Shown here in pieces: positions 34,174 through 42,710 of a stretch of 64,000 nt of DNA. Position 1 is the first letter of the stretch; every line of letters starts with the position of its first letter. Source of the stretch: Azospirillum lipoferum 4B (GTDB lineage Bacteria; Pseudomonadota; Alphaproteobacteria; Azospirillales; Azospirillaceae); assembly GCF_000283655.1 (NCBI RefSeq), contig NC_016588.1:124001-188000 (forward strand), read 5' to 3'. The translations under genes and the position numbers were made by a program. The notes below the pieces were generated by a model, which saw nothing but the letters and a program-made list of their open reading frames with translations, searched no databases and was not told the DNA's origin.

Positions 34174-34911
34174 TCATACCAAAGAAGAGAAAGAGGCGCC
34201 ATCAGGCCGCATGTGCCGTTCGGCCATCAGGATTTCAGCCAACCGGAAGTCGAGTGACGTATCGATGTCGATCGAGCGGTCCGGAGGCATTTCGTAAGCC
34301 AGGGTCGCATCGTCGAATAGCCGTGCACTGTGTCGAAACCAGGGGATGGAAACGGCATAGACCGCGCCGTTGAGCACGAAGAGCTGTGATTGATCCTGGC
34401 TGCGCTGTCCATGGATGGCTGCCAAGCCGGCTCCTGTCATACCCGACAGCCCACCGTCCCTACGCAACCGGAACAGAAGGTCCGCGGGGCGGTCTAGAGG
34501 AGTCACGCTCAATGCCGAAGTGGCCTTTCTGTGCCAGGCCAGCGATAGGCAGCCGTCGATGTCCTCTGCCTCGCGCAAGGGTGATGTGGGCTGAAGCAGC
34601 ACCAGCCAAGTCGCCTCGTCCTGCAACTGGTCGAGAGCGTGGGCGACGACGGCGGCAGTGCCGGCTTCATCCCCCGACAGGGTCGCAGGGCGTAGAAAGG
34701 GAGCCTCAGCACCTGCCGTCAGGGCGATGTCGCGGATGACCGGATCATCGGTGGAAACCACGATCCGGTCGATATGGCGTGAGCGTCGTGCGGCATGCAC
34801 CGACCATGCGATCAAAGGCTTGCCGTTCAGTGGGCGGATGTTCTTGCCTGGCAGGCGCTTGGAGCCCGCTCTGGCTGGAATCAGGGCCAGAACGCGCTGG
34901 TCTGCGATCAT
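34174..34911 (-). CDS. CMP-nonulosonate (acylneuraminate) cytidylyltransferase family protein
   Basis: 245 residues. The CTP-binding LIPARAGSKRLPGKNIRPLN and IVVSTDDPVIRDIA, LLQPTSPLR and the late DIDTSLDFRLAE metal site are typical of NeuA/PseF/LegF enzymes, which activate nine-carbon sugars as CMP derivatives. Which nonulosonate (pseudaminic, legionaminic or sialic) cannot be told from motifs. The AGGAGAG ribosome-binding site is strong. PseB/PseC at 62409-64000 and the amidotransferase support a nonulosonate pathway. Confidence 0.85.
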   Translation of the reverse strand: MIADQRVLALIPARAGSKRLPGKNIRPLNGKPLIAWSVHAARRSRHIDRIVVSTDDPVIRDIALTAGAEAPFLRPATLSGDEAGTAAVVAHALDQLQDEATWLVLLQPTSPLREAEDIDGCLSLAWHRKATSALSVTPLDRPADLLFRLRRDGGLSGMTGAGLAAIHGQRSQDQSQLFVLNGAVYAVSIPWFRHSARLFDDATLAYEMPPDRSIDIDTSLDFRLAEILMAERHMRPDGASFSSLV

Positions 34912-34966
34912 GATCTCTCCTTCTCACTCGACGGATGGCGCAAAACGGTCACCCAGGTGACGATGG

Positions 34967-36235
34967 TCATGCCAGGATGCGTGTCTCGGGTATGGGGATA
35001 ACGAAGCGGCAGCCCCATTCACGGACATGGGCCATGTGCTCCATGATCTCATCGGCGAGATTCCAGGGTAGAATCAGCAGATAATCCGGGCGCGCGACAT
35101 CGATGGCATTCGGAGCGAGAACGGGGATTCTGGTTCCGGGCAGCCAGGTTCCTTGCTTGTGCGGGCTGCGATCTACGGTGAAGGCGATGAAGCTTGCATC
35201 GACACCGCAATAGTTCAGCAACGTGTTGCCTTTTGCCGGCGCACCATAGCCGGCGACCATAGAGCCTTCCTCCTGTGCCTGGATCAGAAAGCGCAACAGG
35301 CTGCGGCGGGTGCGGCGAATGCGATCGGTGAAGGCTAGGTAGGTCTCTGTCTGGTTCAGGCCGGCTGCGGCTTCCGCGGCGCGCAGGGCGGCCAGCGCAG
35401 GAGTTGTGCCGTAAGGCGCCATGGTCCGGCAAACCAGCAGGCGCAATGATCCTCCGTGGGTCGGCAGTGCTTTCACATCGAAAGCACGCAATCCTTGGCG
35501 GGCCAGCAAAGTCTCCACTGCCAGCAGGGAAAGGTACGAATAATGTTCATGGTAGATCGTATCGAACTGTACCTCTTCGATAAGGCGCAGCAGGTGTGGA
35601 AACTCAAAGCTGGCGACGCCTTCAGGCTTAAGCAGAATCGCAAAACCGGTAAGAAAGTCGTTCACATCCGGGACGTGCGCGAGCACGTTGTTCGCCACCA
35701 TGAGGTCGGCGACAAGTCCCGCGGCCTTCATCTTCAGTGCCGTATCGCGTCCAAAGAAGGCACGAAGGGAAGGAATCCCCCGCTCGCGCTCTGCGACATC
35801 GGCGACGTTGGTTGCCGGCTCCACCCCTTGGATCCGAATGCCTGCCTGTTTGAAATATTGGAGAAGATAGCCGTCGTTGCTGGCAACTTCGACCACCATG
35901 CTGTCAGTCTTCAAAGCGAATCGTGTGATGGCTTCTTCGGCGAATGCGCGGGCATGCTTCAGCCAGGAACTGGAGTAGGAGGAAAAGTACGCATAGCTGC
36001 TGGAAAACAGCTCTTCCGGCTTCAGCTTGTGGTGCAACTGCACCAGCCAGCACCGTTCGCATACCCACGCTTGCAGCGGATAGAAGATTTCCGGACGCCC
36101 GTTATCCTCTGCCCGCCTCAGCGCGTTCGCAATCGGAGACAAGCCAAGGTCGGCAAAAGCTAGGCTGAGCGGAGTGCCGCAGCCTCGGCAGGAGCACACC
36201 CCCGGACCCTGCCGCTCGCCCTCACCCCAACCCAT
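34967..36235 (-). CDS. Sugar C-methyltransferase (zinc-binding, Methyltransf_13/14 family)
   Basis: About 422 residues. N-terminal zinc site from CSCRGCGTPL and CERCW; SAM loop VVEVASNDGYLLQYF and EPATNVADVA; then catalytic-region blocks NNVLAHVPDVNDFL, FEFPHLLRLIE and YHEHYSYLSL (His/Tyr pair), and a C-terminal Rossmann-like Methyltransf_14 domain VAGYGAPAKGNTLLNY. This family puts a methyl group on C-3 of 4-keto deoxysugars (TylC3/NovU type). ATG 36235 is preferred over GTG 36244 because the GGAG site is properly spaced from it. It probably acts on the CDP- or GDP-sugar made by its neighbours. Confidence 0.85.
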   Translation of the reverse strand: MGWGEGERQGPGVCSCRGCGTPLSLAFADLGLSPIANALRRAEDNGRPEIFYPLQAWVCERCWLVQLHHKLKPEELFSSSYAYFSSYSSSWLKHARAFAEEAITRFALKTDSMVVEVASNDGYLLQYFKQAGIRIQGVEPATNVADVAERERGIPSLRAFFGRDTALKMKAAGLVADLMVANNVLAHVPDVNDFLTGFAILLKPEGVASFEFPHLLRLIEEVQFDTIYHEHYSYLSLLAVETLLARQGLRAFDVKALPTHGGSLRLLVCRTMAPYGTTPALAALRAAEAAAGLNQTETYLAFTDRIRRTRRSLLRFLIQAQEEGSMVAGYGAPAKGNTLLNYCGVDASFIAFTVDRSPHKQGTWLPGTRIPVLAPNAIDVARPDYLLILPWNLADEIMEHMAHVREWGCRFVIPIPETRILA

Positions 36236-36280
36236 AGAGTCCACACTCCGCCGGATCGTTTTGCCCCGTATACCCTTTCC

Positions 36281-37042
36281 TTAGGAGGGCTTTGTCATCA
36301 TAGGTGGTTCCAACTTAGAATCCCAGTCGAAAGCGTTGCCGGTCCGGGATGGCTTTGCCGGCCGATCATTCCGTGTTTGTCCGTGCATCGCGGCCGATCC
36401 TGGCGAAGTCAGGAAGCCATGCAGCAGGGCAAGCCCTGCTGGACCGCTTTTCTCCGGATGGAACTGCACCCCCAGGACGTTGCTCCGCTGTACTGCGGCG
36501 CACAAATGTTCACCCCCATACTTGGTTTCCGCCAGGACATCAGCGGGCTCGTCGGGAACGACGGCAAAGGAGTGCAGGAAGTAGAATGAAGTGCCTGCCG
36601 CGGTTCCGGTCAGGGGGCTTTCGTTCCAGTCCCTGTGCCGCGGCGGCAGCAAGCTCGACCAACCGATGTGCGGCCGTTTGCGCGGCAAGCCGTTGGTTGT
36701 GGTCGGCCCGATCTGACGAACCACCCCGTCGATCAGCCCCAAGCCCGAATGGACACCGAACTCTTCGCCTGTTCGCATCAGGACCTGCATGCCCACACAG
36801 ATGCCGAGGAGAGGCCGGCCGGATGCGGCATAATCCAGAATGGGGCCGATCAACCGGCGGCGCTCCAATTCCGCCATGCAATCTCCGAAAGCGCCGACAC
36901 CGGGTAGGACGATACGGCTGGCTTGCGCAATGACCATCGGATCGTCCGATGCCACCACGGAACCACCCGCCGCCGTCAAGGCGCGGGTCACACTGAAGAT
37001 GTTGCCGATTCCATAGTCGATGAGAACAACCGGAGTGGTCAT
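36281..37042 (-). CDS. hisH: HisH-type glutamine amidotransferase subunit for sugar amidination
   Basis: 253 residues. Class I amidotransferase triad: Cys82 in LGICVGMQ and His-Glu in GVQFHPEKSG; IDYGIGNIFSV and LPGVGAFGDCM are HisH signatures. It hydrolyses glutamine to feed ammonia into HisF. It carries a tail of about 40 residues after the normal HisH end (rich in Pro/Arg). The start overlaps the hisF stop by four bases. No histidine genes are nearby and an N-acetyl sugar amidotransferase is at 22453, so it most likely serves glycan amidination (WbpG/HisH2/HisF2 arrangement). Confidence 0.87.
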   Translation of the reverse strand: MTTPVVLIDYGIGNIFSVTRALTAAGGSVVASDDPMVIAQASRIVLPGVGAFGDCMAELERRRLIGPILDYAASGRPLLGICVGMQVLMRTGEEFGVHSGLGLIDGVVRQIGPTTTNGLPRKRPHIGWSSLLPPRHRDWNESPLTGTAAGTSFYFLHSFAVVPDEPADVLAETKYGGEHLCAAVQRSNVLGVQFHPEKSGPAGLALLHGFLTSPGSAAMHGQTRNDRPAKPSRTGNAFDWDSKLEPPMMTKPS

Positions 37043-37815
37043 GCTGCAGTCTCCGTCATAGGGCGCACATCGATGCCGGCCTTCCTTGCGGCTGCCCGCA
37101 TGTCGTCGACGCTGCAGACCCGGTAATGCAGGACATGCGCGGCTGCCACGGCATCGGCCCACCCGCCTTCTACGGCGGTGACAATGTCTTGCGCCTTTCC
37201 CATGCCTCCGCTTGCGATCACCGGGATCGGCACAGTGCTGGCCACAGCCCGGATCAGGTCGGTTTCGAATCCTTTGCGTGTACCCTCCCGGTCGATGGAG
37301 GTCAGCAGGATTTCCCCCGCTCCCAAGTCGACCAACTGACGGGCCCAGTCAAGCACGTCCCGTCCGCTGTGTTCGCGGCCGCCGTCCGAATAGCATTCCC
37401 AGCGGCCCTGCCCTATCCGTTTGGCATCGATCTGAGCAACCATTGACTGCGATCCGAAGCGTTGGGCGATTTCGGTGATCAGAGCGGGGCGTTCAAGGGC
37501 GGCGGTGTTGATGGCCACCTTGTCCGCCCCCCGTCGCAGCAGCGCTTCGGCGTCGGCAATGCTGCGCACGCCGCCCCCGACGGTCAGCGGAATGAAGATG
37601 TCCTTGGCTGTCTGCTCGACCACATGATGCAGGCTGTTGCGACGATAGAGGCTGGCTACCGCATCCATGTAGATGATTTCGTCTATTCCTTGTCTGTAGT
37701 AATCAAGGGCAAAATCATGGGGTGAACCCACCACCCTGAGTCCTTCCAGATGAATTCCTTTGATCAGGTTCTCTCCCTTGATGTCCAGGCGGGCAATGAT
37801 ACGGATTCCAGCCAT
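37039..37815 (-). CDS. hisF: HisF-type cyclase subunit for sugar amidination
   Basis: 258 residues, TIM barrel. Asp11 in IARLDIKG and Asp130 in QIDAKR align with the two catalytic aspartates of HisF. VGGGVRSIADAEALLRRGADKV and VIASGGMGKAQD are phosphate-binding loops. In WbpG-type systems the HisF paralogue channels ammonia to the amidotransferase. It starts at ATG 37815 (MAGIRIIARLD). The 104-base gap to the divergent epimerase gene must hold both promoters. Confidence 0.88.
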   Translation of the reverse strand: MAGIRIIARLDIKGENLIKGIHLEGLRVVGSPHDFALDYYRQGIDEIIYMDAVASLYRRNSLHHVVEQTAKDIFIPLTVGGGVRSIADAEALLRRGADKVAINTAALERPALITEIAQRFGSQSMVAQIDAKRIGQGRWECYSDGGREHSGRDVLDWARQLVDLGAGEILLTSIDREGTRKGFETDLIRAVASTVPIPVIASGGMGKAQDIVTAVEGGWADAVAAAHVLHYRVCSVDDMRAAARKAGIDVRPMTETAA

Positions 37816-37919
37816 TGGCGTGTTGTCTCCAAATCCTAACGGGTTATAAGCCTTGTGGGACAAAGCGGGCATTATGAGGTAGAGAGAAGATCGGGTAAAT
37901 GTGGAGAAGTGGTCCTTCC

Positions 37920-38966
37920 ATGCGCGTCCTGATCAGCGGAAATCTTGGGTATATCGGCCCGGTCATGGTCGACCTGTTCAAACAGGCGGGGCATCATGTG
38001 ACCGGTTTCGACACCGGCTATTTCGAGGAGTGCCTGGTTCCTGACGGGCGCCGACTTGCTCCCCCCGACCGGCAGATCCTGTGCGATATCCGCAAGGTAG
38101 AACCGGAGCACCTTGATGGAGCCGACGCGGTCGTGCATCTGGCGGGGCTGTCGAATGATCCGATGGGGGCTCTCGATCCGGGTTTAACCGAGCGGATCAA
38201 CACCGGCGGCACGCGACGCTTGGCCAACCTTGCCCGTGAGTGCGGAGTTGGTCGGTTCGTCTTCGCATCGTCCTGCAGCATTTATGGCGCGGCTGCCGAT
38301 GGTGGTCTGCTTGACGAGCAGGCGCCTTTCAATCCGGTTTCCGCTTATGCCGTTTCCAAGGTCGCTGGTGAGGATGTGCTGCGTGAACTGGCGGCGCCAG
38401 GCTTTTCGCCCGTGTTCTTGCGCAATGCCACCGCGTTTGGGGTCAGCCCCCGCATGCGCTTTGATCTCGTGTTGAACAACCTCATGGGATGGGCCTGGAC
38501 GACCGGGGAAATTCGCGTGTTGTCCGACGGAACCCCTTGGCGGCCTCTGGTCCATATCGAGGACATCAGCCGTGCAGCGCTCGCCGCAGTCACCGCTCCG
38601 GCGGATGCGATCCACGCCCAGGCTTTCAATATCGGACGGGCGGATGCGAACTATCAGGTACGCGACATCGCCTTGGCGGTTGGCCGTCGGCAGCCGGAGG
38701 CGACAGTCAGCTTCACCGGGGAAACCGTCAACGATCCGCGCTCCTACCGCGTGGATTTCACCAAGGCGCTGACCAAGCTTCCGGGGTTCGAGCCGTACTG
38801 GACGCTGGAGCGAGGTTGCGAGGAACTATGTTCTTGGCTTTCAGCGGGGAGTTTGGCCGGTCGGGATTTCCAGTCCCGTCTTTTCATCCGATTGAAGCAG
38901 CTGCAGCATCGCATGGAGAAGGGGGAACTCGATGCTGACTTGCAGCTTTTGCCCCCCTCTGTGTGA
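37920..38966 (+). CDS. NAD(P)-dependent nucleotide-sugar epimerase/dehydratase
   Basis: 348 residues from ATG 37920 (MRVLISGNLGYIG). The Rossmann motif is SGNLGYIGP, with DAVVHLAGLSNDPMG, FASSCSIYG (catalytic Ser), YAVSKVAGE (YxxxK) and FLRNATAFGVSPRMRFDLVLN. The C-terminal YRVDFTKALTKLPGF strand is typical of enzymes that act on NDP-hexoses such as those of deoxysugar or heptose pathways. It diverges from hisF and converges with the PhyH-fusion gene 30 bases away. Substrate unknown. Confidence 0.83.
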   Translation: MRVLISGNLGYIGPVMVDLFKQAGHHVTGFDTGYFEECLVPDGRRLAPPDRQILCDIRKVEPEHLDGADAVVHLAGLSNDPMGALDPGLTERINTGGTRRLANLARECGVGRFVFASSCSIYGAAADGGLLDEQAPFNPVSAYAVSKVAGEDVLRELAAPGFSPVFLRNATAFGVSPRMRFDLVLNNLMGWAWTTGEIRVLSDGTPWRPLVHIEDISRAALAAVTAPADAIHAQAFNIGRADANYQVRDIALAVGRRQPEATVSFTGETVNDPRSYRVDFTKALTKLPGFEPYWTLERGCEELCSWLSAGSLAGRDFQSRLFIRLKQLQHRMEKGELDADLQLLPPSV

Positions 38967-38996
38967 GGCTGCCGCTTGAAACGGAGCCATTCGCGT

Positions 38997-40292
38997 TCAA
39001 GCTGAGACTTCGCCGGGTAATGCCACGAGGCCGGTTACGTTGAGGCCAAAGAGACCAGCCTCTTCTAACCGGTCGATGATCTCCCCGGCGTACTGTGAGG
39101 CAATCAGGATGACATTTTCTTCAGAATGAAAGTGGCGATAGTCCTCGAAGGCATATTTCTTCACGTCGTCCACCATGCCGCTTGCAAAACTGTCGATGAA
39201 TCCACGAATCGGGGGAAAGCCAAGATGCGCAAGGGCGTCACGGACGGCGCGCCCGGCTTGCCCCCCGCCATAGATGAAGATCGGTCGTTTTCGGTCGAGA
39301 TCGGACAACGAAGTCGGCTGAGCCTGCTTGAGACGCGCCAGAGCCGCCACACCCGGCAGCATCAGATTATGCTGTTGTAAATATTCCAGAAAGTCCGGCG
39401 GAAAGTCAGCGTTTCCGTCTGGCACATTGTTCATTACGCTCGCACGGATGCGGCGGAGCAGCACTGGATCTTCTTTGGCGTATGTCAGAATGGTGATGTA
39501 TTTGGGACCGGTCAGGCGGTCACCTTTGTGTAGAAGACGTCCGTCGAAGAGAAGCAAGTCTCCAGGATCGCAATCAACCGGAACGCAGTAGCGCTCAATT
39601 TCCTGCAGGAGTGTCCAATCTCCGGTGCGGATAGCAGTTACCAAAGCGGCCTTATGAGAATCGTAGTAAGCGAATGGAATGTCGAGCCCAATGCTGGCAG
39701 CTTGAACGTCGTAGATCGCTTTGCTGTGCGTGAATGGAGCAAAATACAGCCGGCTTCCTGGCCGGCCAGGCGGATTGAAACACGTCAGAACTTGTGGGAT
39801 TGTGTGTTGGGGATCGTCGAGGAGATTATGTGGGGAATCATCCAAGTGGAAAATGTCACCATCCCGATGCAGCCCCCATGCCGTGTAGGAAACTGCCAGG
39901 GAGCTGTTGATAAGACCGAAATCCTCCTCCAGAATGCTGCCTAGGGCCTCCACAACTTTTTTCGTATTTGCCAGTTTCCAAAGTCTAGAATCGTAACCGA
40001 TTGCACCAGGCCGTACGTAATTAGAGCGGTGTCCTTTGGAAATATCAATAAAATCTGACGGTTGTATTCCGGTTATTTCTTGGAATAAATTCAGGAAAAA
40101 TTTAACTTCTTCTGGAGAGTAAACGTTCTTAATTTTGACAATTCCAAATTTTCTATAAAATTCTTTTGTGCGAGCTTTATTATATTCATTATCAATAAGA
40201 CCGAAAGTCTCTATTCTCTCCCATGGATTTTGGAGCGGTGAATACTGCGCCTCTATTTCAAATTTCTTGATACCGTCTTCCTCATTTTGCAT
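38997..40292 (-). CDS. PhyH-type dioxygenase fused to a C-terminal Rossmann-like domain
   Basis: 431 residues. The N-terminal PhyH half has GLHRDGDIFHLDD (HxD iron ligands) and LFDGRLLHKGDR (distal His). From about residue 330 there is a second domain, IFIYGGGQAGRAVRDALAHL, GFIDSFASGMVDD and VILIASQYAGEII, a dinucleotide-binding-like fold also found at the C-terminus of the glycosyltransferase at 44654-46012. The first 100 codons are AT-rich (AAA, ATA, GAA), unlike the rest. PhyH-plus-Rossmann is an uncommon pairing; it may tie hydroxylation to a sugar-nucleotide carrier. Confidence 0.78.
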   Translation of the reverse strand: MQNEEDGIKKFEIEAQYSPLQNPWERIETFGLIDNEYNKARTKEFYRKFGIVKIKNVYSPEEVKFFLNLFQEITGIQPSDFIDISKGHRSNYVRPGAIGYDSRLWKLANTKKVVEALGSILEEDFGLINSSLAVSYTAWGLHRDGDIFHLDDSPHNLLDDPQHTIPQVLTCFNPPGRPGSRLYFAPFTHSKAIYDVQAASIGLDIPFAYYDSHKAALVTAIRTGDWTLLQEIERYCVPVDCDPGDLLLFDGRLLHKGDRLTGPKYITILTYAKEDPVLLRRIRASVMNNVPDGNADFPPDFLEYLQQHNLMLPGVAALARLKQAQPTSLSDLDRKRPIFIYGGGQAGRAVRDALAHLGFPPIRGFIDSFASGMVDDVKKYAFEDYRHFHSEENVILIASQYAGEIIDRLEEAGLFGLNVTGLVALPGEVSA

Positions 40293-40816
40293 ATGAGCAC
40301 CTTTTCTATGAAAATCTACGCCTTTTATATTTTACCAAAAGTATACATAAGTGTAAATATTTTTTGGTCCTGGGGCATAGGTTAATCATACAGTTGAGCC
40401 TGTGAGATTGATGGGCGTGAACTGTAGGATTAGGAACTCTCAGTTTTGGATCGGAAATTATATTTTCTGTATTCTTAAAATAACCAATGAGATTGAACAT
40501 GGCCGGAAAGTATCTGTTAATTTGTCACTCCAGATTGTTTGTTGCAATATGGTATGGTCTCATACCTAGCAGACAGTGTGCGTCGCCATGAGGAGTTGGC
40601 GCCTTTCGGCATCAAAGACGCATTCCCCCTTGGGCAAGTAGACGATCTGGGCATGGCAGGCGCGCCAACCTCGGCCAACTTGCAAGATGACCGGCCACGG
40701 CCAAGGGGGAAATCGGGTAGCCAGCGGCGAATGGTTCGCCACCCCGACCTGTATTCTGCACCAGTGGCGTTTCCTTCGCCAACCGTCGTTCTGCGCAGAT
40801 CATTTCCTGCCGCGCC
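40293..40816. other. AT-rich intergenic region with no convincing gene
   Basis: Bases 40293-40540 are markedly AT-rich and probably contain the promoter of the PhyH-fusion gene. The remainder is GC-rich. A 63-codon frame at 40612-40803 on the - strand starts 14 bases after the stop of the methyltransferase gene, with a fair AGGAA site, but shows no family motif; an overlapping + strand frame is equally open. I cannot call a gene here. Confidence 0.6.
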
Positions 40817-41572
40817 CTAGCTCCAGCCCTTCGGGCCGGGCTTGGCCAGAACGATTATGTCATCACTACCAGCCCAGCCTCGCTCCATCAGACTCACGAT
40901 GCGGACATCGAGACTTTCCACGGCCTTCACGACATAGGATGCCGCGGCAAGTGTCAAGGTGTTGATCGGACCGTTGGTATCACAGCCGAAACCAATATCA
41001 TCAAAGCACCGGCCGACATTGGTGAAGTTATCGGAGTCGGACAGGATCGAGCGGTTGTAGCGCCCGCCAAACGATATGACTGCCACTCCACGGTCGGACA
41101 AAGAGCCGGCCAACAGCGCAAGCCCGTCCATGAACATCTGATGGTTGAGATGGGTAAACAAGGTCCCTGACCAGATGAGGTCATAAGTCCGATCAAATTT
41201 GAGATTGGCAAGATTATCACGGGAGCGCACCGGAATCGCGCCGAAGGCCTCGGCGCAGAACTCGATTCCTGGAACGTCGATATCGCAGGCCGTCAATTCC
41301 GCGTTCGGAAACAGAGCCGCCAAGTGGCGCAATACCCGACCGTGTCCGCTTCCCATGTCGAGGACACTGTCGACATGCGAGACATTGGCGGCAACCATCG
41401 CCTGAAGAATGGTGTCCACTGCGGTCCTGCCGCTGGCCAGGTACTGATCGAGAGTGGTCGGCGGGCGGGCCATGGTGTCGGTTGGCGACAGGCGCGTGTC
41501 GATCTCGCGCTCCAGATATGCCTGTGCAAGGGTTGCTATGGCTTCCAGCGTTTCCAGGCAGCTCAGTGTCAT
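40817..41572 (-). CDS. Class I SAM-dependent methyltransferase
   Basis: 251 residues. SAM motifs: SVLDMGSGHGRVLRHLAALF, LTACDIDVPGIEFC, and YDLIWSGTLFTHL with the expected spacing. The substrate is unknown; a glycan or lipid-linked sugar is likely from context. Upstream (41573-41800) is a stretch of about 230 bases with no gene, then an IS3 remnant, so its promoter must lie in that gap. It has been brought next to mobile-element debris and might be a passenger. Confidence 0.8.
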   Translation of the reverse strand: MTLSCLETLEAIATLAQAYLEREIDTRLSPTDTMARPPTTLDQYLASGRTAVDTILQAMVAANVSHVDSVLDMGSGHGRVLRHLAALFPNAELTACDIDVPGIEFCAEAFGAIPVRSRDNLANLKFDRTYDLIWSGTLFTHLNHQMFMDGLALLAGSLSDRGVAVISFGGRYNRSILSDSDNFTNVGRCFDDIGFGCDTNGPINTLTLAAASYVVKAVESLDVRIVSLMERGWAGSDDIIVLAKPGPKGWS

Positions 41573-41804
41573 GACAGAAATTTCCCGCTTGTCCGTGGTG
41601 CCGGCTCGCTTTCAGAGTCGCTTGGCTTTTCCACCTTTGATACCGGCGGCATCTTACCCGGCAGCCGGAGCATGGGCAACGGCATAGTGACGCAACCGAA
41701 CCCTGGGCGTGCTCCGGCCCAACTGACAGGACTGGGAACAGAATAGGGTTTTGGATCGCCCCCGCCAAGTGAGACGGCGGATAAACTGTTCCGGCTTGGT
41801 CAGG

Positions 41805-42188
41805 CCACCATGGCCGGGCGGCCGACCGGCCATGGTGGCGACAATGGAGGCGTCGGACCTCGGTCAGAAGTTGTCGATTGGCGGCGATCCGCTGGCTTTT
41901 CGACCGCCAACGCCACGCGTAATAGCGGCTGGCGGACACTCTCCAGCTCGTGTCGCAGCCGCGCGATTTCTGTCGTCTGCTCGTCCGGCTTAGCCGGCAT
42001 GGCAGTGCTGGATGCCGCCGGGGCGCCGGACCGTGAGCGCAGCGGGTGGCCTTGGGCTACTTCCGCAGCACCGAGGCCTGGAGGCCTAACTCCCGCGCCA
42101 CATGCTCCAGCGGCCGGCCGCTCCCTTCCAGCAGGGCAACAGCCTCACGCTTGAACTCGTCCGTGAAGGATCGCCTCGTCTTCGTCAT
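41805..42188 (-). pseudogene. IS3-family remnant (orfA with stop codon, start of orfB)
   Basis: orfA begins MTKTRRSFTDEFKREAVALL at 42188 and runs to ELGLQASVLRK, where a TAG replaces the conserved Trp codon; in another frame EQTTEIARLRHELE continues the leucine-zipper part. orfB appears as SASRYYAWRWRSKSQRIAAN to RRLHCRHHGR and then breaks off. The catalytic DDE part is lost. Decayed element. Confidence 0.8.
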
Positions 42189-42238
42189 CAGACGCCTTCC
42201 CGCTCTAATCGGAGCTTAGTTGAGGTGTCCACTGAACC

Positions 42239-42705
42239 GGTTCTTGCGCACTTTGCGTGGATCACGCGGCCAGGAGGGTTCGTCTTCGGAGCAGATCCAG
42301 GCTGGCTCTGCCGTACATTTGACGCTTGAGCAGTTTGAGGCGATTGATCTGCCCCTCAGCCTGCCCGCTGCTCCATGGCAATGTGAGTGCCGCCCGAACT
42401 GCAGCGCCATCCTGCTCCAAGCCGGCAGCAAACGTCTGAACTGCGGTGATACCGCAGGAACTTGCTTCGGTGAGCCAAGCCTCCAGTCCGGCGGCGGAAT
42501 GGTCGCTTTCCGCGGTTCGGCCGGCCGCGCGCACGAGTGCCGTGAAGCGGCGCGCGAGGCCGGCCACTGTTTGTGTTTCGGCATCTTGCTCGGCCTGGGC
42601 AACGGCCGCAGCCTCCTCGTCGTCGCGGGCTTCGGCCGGCTTTACCAGAGCCCAGGCCAAACGCTTGGGCGACAAGAGGGCTGGTGGGTGTCAGGCGACA
42701 CGTCA
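42239..42705 (-). pseudogene. ISL3-family transposase, C-terminal fragment with right inverted repeat
   Basis: On the - strand it reads LARRFTALVRAAGRTAESDH, ALTLPWSSGQAEGQINRLKL and LLRRRTLLAA, the end of an ISL3 transposase (the catalytic Glu is in EGQI). The terminal repeat beginning GGTTCTTGCGCACTTTGCGT at 42239 matches that of the N-terminal fragment at 16615. The upstream boundary falls just before the intact ISL3 at 42711. It is diverged from the intact copy. Confidence 0.82.
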
Positions 42706-42710
42706 AACTG

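Noticed and set aside
36281-37815. HisH/HisF as histidine biosynthesis genes
   Set aside because: No other his gene is present and the setting is glycan modification with a matching amidotransferase; the alternative remains open until phylogeny is done.
38966-39002. Inverted repeat GCTTGAA / TTCAAGC between convergent genes
   Set aside because: Only seven pairs with a 15-base loop and no T-tract, and one arm lies in the coding end; too weak for a terminator call.
40612-40803. 63-codon frame downstream of the methyltransferase
   Set aside because: No family motif, an equally open frame on the other strand, and remnants of mobile DNA nearby; listed only as intergenic sequence.
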